NCBI GenBank assembly: GCA_900313745.1 | Contig: OMSM01000196.1 | Location: 1 to 5,093, forward strand | Length of the DNA stretch: 5,093 bases | From: an uncultured Lachnospiraceae bacterium | GTDB taxonomy: Bacteria > Bacillota > Clostridia > Lachnospirales > Lachnospiraceae | Direction: 5' to 3' | In this document: piece by piece, positions 1 to 5,093 of the stretch | How the letters are laid out: each line of letters begins with the position of its first letter | How positions within the stretch are numbered: position 1 is the stretch's first letter | Position numbers and translations under genes: made by a program | The notes under the pieces: model-generated | Databases searched by the model: none | The model's input: the letters and a program-made list of their open reading frames with translations, nothing else | Told to the model about the DNA's origin: nothing

Positions 1-1691
1 GCAATATACCTCCTCGACGTATCTACATCGATCAGCCTCTCTCCCGCGCTCGAGACCATGAGTGCCGCCGTGACCAGGTACATGTCCGCGTCGGCCTGAG
101 GCTTCGGCACCGCCATCCGGCTCTTCGCCCCGCTGAGGGAAATCCCGCCGAAGGCAGTACCCGCCGCCGCGCTGCCGAACAGCGTCATGATCCAGTAGAA
201 CAGGCTGCGGGGCACTCTTCCCGTGCGCTCCATATGCGAAAGCTGGTCGAGCCAGTGGTTCATCCCTTCGTAGTAATCCCCTGAATATGCACTCGACTCC
301 GCGGCGTCAAGCATCCTCCCCGCATTGACGGAGGAGAGTCTCTTTGCCCCGCTTCCGGAGGCATATATTTTTGCATAATCTCCGTAGTCCGCCCTGCGGA
401 ACATTGTCAGCACGATGCCGTCGCTGTTCTCGCCGAAGCCGTATCCGCAGTACTCGTAATACAGCTTCGCGTATTCATCCGCCCTAAGGCCTCCGGTGTC
501 CTGCGCAAGGCAGATCACTACATCCTTGCCGTACTTGTCCGATATCTTCTTCGCCGCATCCGTAAGGGACCGCAGCTGCTCATCCGTGAGCGTCCCGGTG
601 TAATCCCGCACTCTGGGAGCATTGCTGTCATGGCCGGCCGCAGGCGCCGTATCAGGCCCGGGGTACCACTCCGGGGCAAAAGGCATTCCCTTGACATAGA
701 GCATCCGGAAATTCTCGATCCAGTCCGCGACGCCTTTCTCGTACTCACCCGAAGCCATATAGGAGTAGAGCACGTCGTCCATCTCGTTGGCGTACTGCTC
801 GGTGTAGAGCTTCATGGTCTCCGGCCCGGAGCAGCTTACCCACCAGCCCCGGTCCTCCGGATCCATGCAGATGAAGAGGCAGACGCCCTCAAACTCGTCC
901 CCGCAGCCATAACCGTTGAAGTCAAAGAAGTCCGCGGCGAGAATATCCTGGCCTTTGCCGTAGGCGGAGTTATCCGTGTACACCACGATATCCTTCCCGG
1001 TCTCACTCCGGATTTCCTTAAGGCGGGTCTCCATCCTGAGCTCCGCCTCCGCGGAGAAGATGCCCGCGGCATCCACCACCCTGGGGGCAGTGTCGTCATG
1101 ATAAAACTTAAACTGGTCCGGCGTCACCGGATACCACGCCGGAAGCGATGCTCCCTCTCCGACGCGGAGATTGCCCGCCTGGTCCGTATAGGCATTGGCA
1201 TAACTCTCCGGCTCTCCGGCATCCTGGACGGGAAGGGTCTCCTCCTGGCCGCCGGGATCAAGCGGAAGCACTTCCTCCGTCTCCCCGGCGGTGCCGTCGA
1301 GAACTCCGTCCAGACCGTCAAGCGCCTCGTCAATATCGCCGGCCAGGTCCCCGAGATCCTCTTCCAGGCTGTCGGTCAGGTCCCCGAAGTCTTCCTCCAG
1401 GCCGCCGGGCAGGGAGAGGCCGTTTCCCTCGTTCCCGAACGAGATGACTTCGCCGTCATCCTCACCGCCGGTCTCCGCATTATCGGTTCCGTCCGCGGAA
1501 TTCACCGCATCGCCGGCGTTCTCTATCTGGTTCTCCGTCTCCTCAATTACGTCGGAAAGCCCGGACAGCTGGTCGGTGATCGAATGGATGAACGCCGGCC
1601 GCGCTCCGGCCGCCTCCGCGCGGGCGGGGACAGCGGCAGCCGCGATAAGAAGTGCAAGAAGCAGAGCAACCCTTTTCAGTCTTTCTCTCAT
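1..1691 (-). CDS. Exported membrane-anchored protein with two tandem TPM domains (YdjH-like), C-terminus cut by window edge
   Basis: My translation of this frame is open from an ATG at 1691 to the window edge, giving 563 residues and no stop. Residues 1-25 form a signal peptide: basic start RERLKR, a Leu/Ala core, and ARA before the likely cut. Residues about 26-183 are an acidic, low-complexity stalk. Two TPM domains follow (about 203-328 and 359-484), each with the D-x-x-G-x-[FL]-[ST] start, the GK-D-[IV]-V strand and the GYGxG turn. A membrane segment spans about 496-518, followed by the positive stretch SGAKSR, so the TPM domains should lie outside and the tail inside. TPM domains (TLP18.3/Psb32/MOLO-1 family) can bind calcium or act as phosphatases, but the activity here is unknown. 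A GGAGG lies 11 bases before the ATG, a slightly long spacing. The zinc-ribbon gene just upstream matches the YdjG-YdjH pairing. The family and topology are well supported; the cellular role is not. Confidence 0.88.
   Translation of the reverse strand, partial: MRERLKRVALLLALLIAAAAVPARAEAAGARPAFIHSITDQLSGLSDVIEETENQIENAGDAVNSADGTDNAETGGEDDGEVISFGNEGNGLSLPGGLEEDFGDLTDSLEEDLGDLAGDIDEALDGLDGVLDGTAGETEEVLPLDPGGQEETLPVQDAGEPESYANAYTDQAGNLRVGEGASLPAWYPVTPDQFKFYHDDTAPRVVDAAGIFSAEAELRMETRLKEIRSETGKDIVVYTDNSAYGKGQDILAADFFDFNGYGCGDEFEGVCLFICMDPEDRGWWVSCSGPETMKLYTEQYANEMDDVLYSYMASGEYEKGVADWIENFRMLYVKGMPFAPEWYPGPDTAPAAGHDSNAPRVRDYTGTLTDEQLRSLTDAAKKISDKYGKDVVICLAQDTGGLRADEYAKLYYEYCGYGFGENSDGIVLTMFRRADYGDYAKIYASGSGAKRLSSVNAGRMLDAAESSAYSGDYYEGMNHWLDQLSHMERTGRVPRSLFYWIMTLFGSAAAGTAFGGISLSGAKSRMAVPKPQADADMYLVTAALMVSSAGERLIDVDTSRRYI
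240..1142 (-). repeat. Protein-level tandem duplication of a linker plus TPM domain
   Basis: Residues 184-328 (bases 708-1142) and 340-484 (bases 240-674) of the TPM protein are two copies of one unit. Each begins P-x-W-Y-P, then nine residues, then HD, two residues, APRV-x-D, and each ends with G-x-x-x-W. The anchor residues W186/W342, H198/H354, G260/G416, G315/G471 and W324/W480 are all 156 residues apart. Sequence identity between anchors is low, so the duplication is old, although its length has been kept. Small compensating gaps are possible around residues 285-310. Confidence 0.85.
1302..1400 (-). repeat. Acidic 11-residue (33-bp) repeat in the stalk of the TPM protein
   Basis: Residues 98-130 read as three 11-residue units: LEEDFGDLTDS, LEEDLGDLAGD and IDEALDGLDGV. 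The first two are nearly identical in protein and similar in DNA; the third is diverged. Aliphatic residues recur at the first and eighth places of the first two units and partly of the third, and the rest are mostly Asp, Glu and Gly. An 11-residue period fits a right-handed coiled coil or amphipathic helix, but the many glycines also allow a flexible acidic, possibly cation-binding stalk. Confidence 0.7.
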
Positions 1692-1739
1692 CTGTTGTAA
1701 ATCCTCCTCTCCATGGGCAAAACTAAACTGCAGGCACAT

Positions 1740-2969
1740 TTACGCCCCCAGGAGATATTTGATCACCGCCAGAAGCATGACGCCGCCGACCACCGCCGCG
1801 GCGCGGACCAGGAAGTAGTTCCGGCTCACCGTCTTGTCCGTCGGGATCTCGCCGACCACCTTTCCGGTCTGTCCGTTGACCGCAAAGGAATACTTCTTCT
1901 TGTCATGCTTTATGTCAAAGAGATAGATGGGGAACAGCAGATATTTCGCGTTAAGGTTAAGCTTCACGTCTCCGCCTGTCCTTCTCACTCCGTAATATCC
2001 CGCTACGTTGGACGCCGCGATTCCGGCCGCTGTCGTGAGCATGCGCTTCTTCGCCCTCGACTCGATGTCGTTCTTCGCAACGTCGAACCTGTCCGCGGTA
2101 AAGCCGGCAAGGTAGCGCATGTCAAAGGGCTTCGCCTCCTTCATGTTGAAGGGCTCCATGGAGTCCATGAGGGCGTCGTCAACCCTTCCGCTCGCGTCCA
2201 CCGGAAGGTTCTCAAAGGGAATGGAGATGTTCCGCGACATGCTGAACCTGCGGGTCTCCGTGACCTCGTAGTCCCCCTCCTGATGGGATTTGCTCTTGCT
2301 TCCGACGAAATCCAGGGTTCCCTCAACCTTTCCGGAGAATACCCAGAAAGGAACGTAGACACCGGTGACATGCCCCATTGTGCTGTCGGAGAAGAACCGC
2401 TTCGGCAGAAGCACCTTCCCCTGGTAGAATTTCTGCATCGCGGCAGGAAGCTCCTTCGCGGTGATCCTGAAGGGGATCACGCCGTCCGGCCTGAGTTTGC
2501 CGGTAACCTTGTCCGTCAGCACGATGTTGTTGCCGCAGTAGGGGCAGGTTAGGGCGACCTGCGAGGGCGGGGCGATGATCTCCGCGCCGCAGGACTTGCA
2601 GTTGTAGACAGGGAGGTCCTCGGCGTTCTCGTCGGTCACCTGATCCGTAAGGCTCTGGAAATCAAATCCGCCGACTGTCGTCTGGTCTTCCCCGTATTCA
2701 TCTTCGCCTGCTCCCGCCGCAGCAGAAGCCGTCCCCGCCGCAGCAGAGGCCGTTCCGGCCGCAGCGGCCGCAGCTCCCGCCGCCGGGGATGCCTGCTGAG
2801 CGGTTCCCGCCGCATTCTGGGGCCCGGCGGCCTCGATGTCCACCGAGGTTCCGCAGTACTCGCAGAGCATTTTCCCCGAAACCGGGTCAAAAATCATTGG
2901 GCCGCCGCAGGCCGGGCATTTCTGTTCGCTGACCGCACTGCCCCTCGACATCATCCTGGAATCCGCCAT
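1740..2969 (-). CDS. Tail-anchored membrane protein with two zinc ribbons (YdjG-like)
   Basis: This is a 409-residue protein. The first zinc ribbon has C18-x2-C21 and C36-x2-C39 (CPAC, CEYC). An Ala-rich, then acidic linker follows (about 47-118). The second ribbon has C124-x2-C127 and C142-x2-C145 (CKSC, CPYC). After that comes a long domain (about 150-380) with the VPFW motif and a VNGQTGKVVGEIP stretch that I recognise as a hallmark of this family. One membrane segment sits at about 386-407, and there is no signal peptide, so the ribbons should face the cytoplasm. Such proteins are often mislabelled as PriA-like helicases because of the ribbons; no helicase motif is present. B. subtilis YdjG belongs to the PspA-YdjGHI envelope-stress operon, so a role as a membrane scaffold or adaptor is inferred. 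The ATG at 2969 is chosen over two later Met codons (M6, M7) because AAGGAGG lies 10 bases upstream. The following TPM gene supports the call. The biochemical role is unknown. Confidence 0.88.
   Translation of the reverse strand: MADSRMMSRGSAVSEQKCPACGGPMIFDPVSGKMLCEYCGTSVDIEAAGPQNAAGTAQQASPAAGAAAAAAGTASAAAGTASAAAGAGEDEYGEDQTTVGGFDFQSLTDQVTDENAEDLPVYNCKSCGAEIIAPPSQVALTCPYCGNNIVLTDKVTGKLRPDGVIPFRITAKELPAAMQKFYQGKVLLPKRFFSDSTMGHVTGVYVPFWVFSGKVEGTLDFVGSKSKSHQEGDYEVTETRRFSMSRNISIPFENLPVDASGRVDDALMDSMEPFNMKEAKPFDMRYLAGFTADRFDVAKNDIESRAKKRMLTTAAGIAASNVAGYYGVRRTGGDVKLNLNAKYLLFPIYLFDIKHDKKKYSFAVNGQTGKVVGEIPTDKTVSRNYFLVRAAAVVGGVMLLAVIKYLLGA
2710..2793 (-). repeat. 21-bp minisatellite encoding the Ala-rich linker of the zinc-ribbon protein
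   Basis: Four 21-base units start at 2710, 2731, 2752 and 2773 on the plus strand. The first two are nearly identical (GCTCCCGCCGCAGCAG and GTCCCCGCCGCAGCAG, then A/G-AGCC or GGCC). The third and fourth are progressively diverged. They encode the heptad-like AGTASAA units between the two zinc ribbons. Since 21 is a multiple of three, gain or loss of a unit would only change linker length. Confidence 0.75.
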
Positions 2970-2978
2970 AACAATCTG

Positions 2979-2986
2979 TCCTCCTT
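2979..2986 (-). promoter_or_regulatory. Ribosome binding site of the zinc-ribbon gene, overlapping the GH31 stop codon
   Basis: On the minus strand the GH31 stop TAA (2987-2985) runs directly into AAGGAGGA, which shares two bases with the stop. Ten bases or fewer then separate it from the ATG at 2969. A ribosome ending GH31 translation would sit on this site, which fits translational coupling and a shared transcript. Confidence 0.85.
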
Positions 2987-4982
2987 AAAACTCCGCGGGG
3001 GAAATCCCATCATCATTATACAGCTCATAATCTTCCGGCGCCGCGCCGTGGCACAGGTAAGTCAGGCTGCCGTAATCCACACCCATTGTGTTTTCCGCCG
3101 GATTCGCGAGAGGAAGGACATGGCCCTTCCGGATAAAGATCACCACTTCGCCAAGTTTTGCCCTGATGTAGTGATCCCCCGCGGGAAGTATCTCCTCCTC
3201 ATAGTCCTCCGCGCTCCTGAAGCGGACGAGCTTCATCTCCTCGGGGAGGTAAACCATGCGCCCCGAGGCATTGGGCTTCACCACCGGTGCAATCAGAATG
3301 CTCTCCCCGACGAGAAGTTCATCCTCGGTCTCCCTCGCCCGCATGTCGTCCCTCCACACGAAGCCGGGAGGGGTGAAAAGCATGCGGCTGTCCCGCACCG
3401 CCTTCATGAACTCCGAGTAGAGATACGGCAGAAGCGCGTATCTCAGCCGGACTATTTCCGCCGCCTTCTTCTCCGTCTCCGGGCCGAAGGCGTAGAGCTC
3501 CTGGCGTCTTGTCCCAAGCGCCGAGTGATTCCTGAAGAGCGGGATAAAGATGGCAAGCGCGAGCCAGCGCAGCATAAGGTCGGGCGTGACGTCCTCGCCG
3601 AAGCCGCCGACATCCGCGCCGGAGTAGAGGAAGCCGCACATATTGAGGGCAGGCATCTGCTGCAGCGACAGGAGAAGGTGCTCCCAGCGCGATGAGTTGT
3701 CCCCGGTCCAGACGCCTCCGTATCGGTGCATGCCCACATAGGAGGAGCGCGAGAACATAAGGATCCTCTCCCCGGGACGGTTTCTCCGGAAGGCCTCGCC
3801 CGCCGCGCGGGTCATGTTGTAGCCGAAGAGGTTGTGCACCTTGTCGTGGCGCACCCTTACTCCGTCCGCATCGTGGTAGAACTCCCGGTAATCCTCCTCC
3901 CGCTGGGCCATCTCCCCCACCAGGGACAGGAGGCGGTTCAGCCTGCCGATGTCGATGTTGACCCCTCTGAACTCATCCAGCTCGCCGAAGACCTCGTTCA
4001 GGTGCTTCTCCGTGTAGAAGATGGATGGCTCGTTCATATCGTTCCAGAAGCCGTCGATTCCCTGGTCCAGGAGAAAACTGTACTTGTCGCCGAACCATCT
4101 TCTCGCATCGGAATTGAGCACGTCCGGGAAATGGGAGCGCCCCGGCCACACCGCGACGACGAAGGGATCACCGTTTTCGTCCTTGACGAAATAGCCGTTT
4201 CTCACCCCTTCCTCGTAGACATCGTAGCCCTCCTCGATCTTGACGCCCGCGTCGATGATCGGCACAAGGTGCACGCCCTTTTCCTTCATCTCAGATACGA
4301 ACTTCGCGAAATCAGGGAAAGTTTCGCCATTCAGCGTGAAGTCCTTGTAGCGCTCCATGTAATCGATGTCCAGGTAGATGCTGTCAAGCGGGATGCCGGC
4401 GCGGCGATACCGGTCAGCCACCTCCCGGACCTCATCCTCGTTCATATAGCTCCAGCGGCTCTGTCCCAGGCCGAAGGCCCACTTCGGCGGGACGTAGCTT
4501 CTCCCGATGATCGTGCGGAAAGCGGTGACGATCTCCCCGGGGGTCTCCCCCTCGAGGATATAGATGTCCGCGTCGTTCTCCTTGAGGTCTATCCTCACCT
4601 GGCTGTAATCCGTATAGCCAAGGTCAAACTCCAGCTTGCCCGGGGCGTCGATGTAGAGGCCGAAGCACCTGTCCTCCCCGCCGTAAGCCTTGTCAAACAG
4701 CAGGAAATTCTGCGAAGCGTAGAGCGACCTGCGCGTCTCCAGATGGTTGGGCATATCGCTGTTCCATGAGATATAGTCCCATCCGCGCTTGTTGATTCCC
4801 CTGACCGTCTCTCCCAGGCCGTAGATTATCTCTCCCTCGGAGAGGCCGTAGAGCAGGGTCCTTCCCCCGTCGGCGAAGAGGACATGATCCCTTCCGCCCT
4901 CGGGAAGTCCCTTCTCCTCCGGGATATCTGCCGTGACGGATTCTGTGTTGAAAGGGGTTCCGATCCGGTATTTGCGTATCAT
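2985..4982 (-). CDS. Glycoside hydrolase family 31 alpha-glucosidase, predicted alpha-1,6 (isomaltose) preference
   Basis: A 665-residue retaining alpha-glucosidase that should release glucose from the non-reducing end of short alpha-glucosides. It has no signal peptide, so it acts in the cytoplasm on imported sugars. An N-terminal beta-sandwich (about 1-160) precedes a catalytic barrel (about 165-490) and C-terminal beta domains that end soon after YNDDG. The nucleophile is D315 in GFWNDMNEP (bases 4038-4040) and the acid/base is D428 in WTGDN (3699-3701). Other active-site motifs are YLDIDYM (D205/D207), FSRSS and RNHSA (H486). The start MIRKYRIGTPF and many other blocks match my memory of R. 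obeum Ro-alphaG1, which is about the same length. In that enzyme W169 favours isomaltose, and a Tyr there shifts preference to maltose. The equivalent residue here is W177 (4452-4454). The frame is open upstream to the window edge, but GGAGGAG six bases before the ATG at 4982 fixes the start. The protein ends about 14 residues earlier than the remembered homologue. Family call is near certain; linkage preference is inferred. Confidence 0.96.
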   Translation of the reverse strand: MIRKYRIGTPFNTESVTADIPEEKGLPEGGRDHVLFADGGRTLLYGLSEGEIIYGLGETVRGINKRGWDYISWNSDMPNHLETRRSLYASQNFLLFDKAYGGEDRCFGLYIDAPGKLEFDLGYTDYSQVRIDLKENDADIYILEGETPGEIVTAFRTIIGRSYVPPKWAFGLGQSRWSYMNEDEVREVADRYRRAGIPLDSIYLDIDYMERYKDFTLNGETFPDFAKFVSEMKEKGVHLVPIIDAGVKIEEGYDVYEEGVRNGYFVKDENGDPFVVAVWPGRSHFPDVLNSDARRWFGDKYSFLLDQGIDGFWNDMNEPSIFYTEKHLNEVFGELDEFRGVNIDIGRLNRLLSLVGEMAQREEDYREFYHDADGVRVRHDKVHNLFGYNMTRAAGEAFRRNRPGERILMFSRSSYVGMHRYGGVWTGDNSSRWEHLLLSLQQMPALNMCGFLYSGADVGGFGEDVTPDLMLRWLALAIFIPLFRNHSALGTRRQELYAFGPETEKKAAEIVRLRYALLPYLYSEFMKAVRDSRMLFTPPGFVWRDDMRARETEDELLVGESILIAPVVKPNASGRMVYLPEEMKLVRFRSAEDYEEEILPAGDHYIRAKLGEVVIFIRKGHVLPLANPAENTMGVDYGSLTYLCHGAAPEDYELYNDDGISPAEF

Positions 4983-4988
4983 CTTACT

Positions 4989-4995
4989 CTCCTCC
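4989..4995 (-). promoter_or_regulatory. Ribosome binding site that sets the GH31 start
   Basis: The minus strand reads GGAGGAG, then AGTAAG, then ATG at 4982. This near-ideal site and spacing selects that ATG over an upstream GTG at 5051, which has no comparable site and would add 23 residues with no family match. Confidence 0.88.
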
Positions 4996-5013
4996 GTTTC
5001 GAAATACTCTGCC

Positions 5014-5043
5014 GGCTTTCCCTTCAGCTGAGCCTGAAGAGCC
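5014..5043 (-). other. Possible leader hairpin 2, upstream of GH31
   Basis: On the minus strand CTTCAG and CTGAAG (5034-5039 and 5022-5027) are a perfect 6-bp inverted repeat around the 6-base loop GCTCAG. GGCT (5040-5043) can pair with AGCC (5014-5017) beyond a 4-base bulge. It lies about 30 bases before the start codon and has no T-tract, so it is not a terminator. It may be chance or an RNA control element. Confidence 0.4.
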
Positions 5044-5046
5044 TTG

Positions 5047-5083
5047 CACACGCTGGCTTGTCTGTGCTCAGGCCAAGCGTGTG
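5047..5083 (-). other. Possible leader hairpin 1, upstream of GH31
   Basis: CACACGCT (minus strand, 5083-5076) pairs perfectly with AGCGTGTG (5054-5047). The stem extends by GGC/GCC past a single bulged base at 5075, giving about 11 bp around a 14-base loop. No T-tract follows on either side, so a standard terminator is unlikely. With hairpin 2 it fills most of the 111 bases upstream of GH31, where I see no convincing promoter box. A minus-strand reading frame ending at a TGA (5026-5024) could be the end of an upstream gene, but too little is in view to say. Confidence 0.5.
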
Positions 5084-5093
5084 TGCCCCGGCA

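Noticed and set aside
630..1700. Long plus-strand open frame (356 codons)
   Set aside because: It is antisense to the TPM gene, whose minus-strand product has a signal peptide, two recognisable domains and a ribosome binding site. The plus-strand product shows no family features.
1713..2552. Plus-strand open frame (279 codons)
   Set aside because: It is antisense to the zinc-ribbon gene. GC-rich codon bias leaves opposite frames open, and its product resembles no family I know.
2710..2793. CRISPR-like array
   Set aside because: The 21-base units are directly adjacent with no spacers, lie in frame inside a gene and encode a simple Ala-rich linker.
1740..2969. PriA-like replication helicase, a common database label for this family
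   Set aside because: Only the zinc ribbons resemble PriA. No Walker or helicase motifs are present, and the protein ends in a membrane segment.
3726..4769. Plus-strand open frame (347 codons), and a shorter one at 3048-3695
   Set aside because: Both are antisense to the GH31 gene, whose catalytic motifs are intact. Their products are rich in Arg, His and Val, as expected of reverse-frame shadows.
4983..5051. GTG start giving a GH31 protein longer by 23 residues
   Set aside because: It has no good ribosome binding site, overlaps the hairpins, and the extension has no family match, whereas the ATG at 4982 has GGAGGAG six bases upstream and matches the known N-terminus.
5047..5083. Rho-independent terminator of an upstream gene
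   Set aside because: The stem is strong, but no T-tract follows it on either strand.

Overview
The window comes from a GC-rich member of the Firmicutes, most likely a gut or rumen clostridium of the Lachnospiraceae type. This is inferred from strong GGAGG ribosome binding sites, a glycoside hydrolase close to the Ruminococcus obeum GH31 enzyme as I remember it, and a zinc-ribbon/TPM gene pair typical of this phylum. No search could be run, so the taxonomy is provisional.

All three genes lie on the minus strand, so transcription runs from high to low coordinates. The layout is: a leader of about 110 bases with two hairpins (4983-5093); a cytoplasmic GH31 alpha-glucosidase (2985-4982); 15 bases later, a membrane-anchored protein with two zinc ribbons (1740-2969); 48 bases later, a large exported protein with two tandem TPM domains and one membrane segment (1691 down to base 1, truncated by the window edge). 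No terminator is visible between the genes. The ribosome binding site of the second gene overlaps the stop codon of the first, so the three look like one operon. The long plus-strand open frames are antisense shadows of these genes.

The GH31 enzyme should release glucose from short alpha-glucosides, and the tryptophan after the barrel's first strand predicts a preference for isomalto-type (alpha-1,6) linkages. The other two genes resemble the YdjG (zinc-ribbon membrane protein) and YdjH (TPM protein) pair, which in Bacillus subtilis sits with pspA and ydjI in an envelope-stress operon. Here the pair follows a sugar hydrolase, and no PspA or SPFH gene is in view; either could lie beyond base 1. 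The link between sugar breakdown and the envelope pair may be only shared transcription.

The most unusual content is in the TPM protein. It has an exact 156-residue period between its two TPM units, an acidic 11-residue repeat upstream of them, and six cysteines on the predicted outer face. The zinc-ribbon protein has a 21-bp tandem repeat in its alanine-rich linker. No mobile element, CRISPR array, tRNA or rRNA was seen. I see no clear evidence for a wholly new system.
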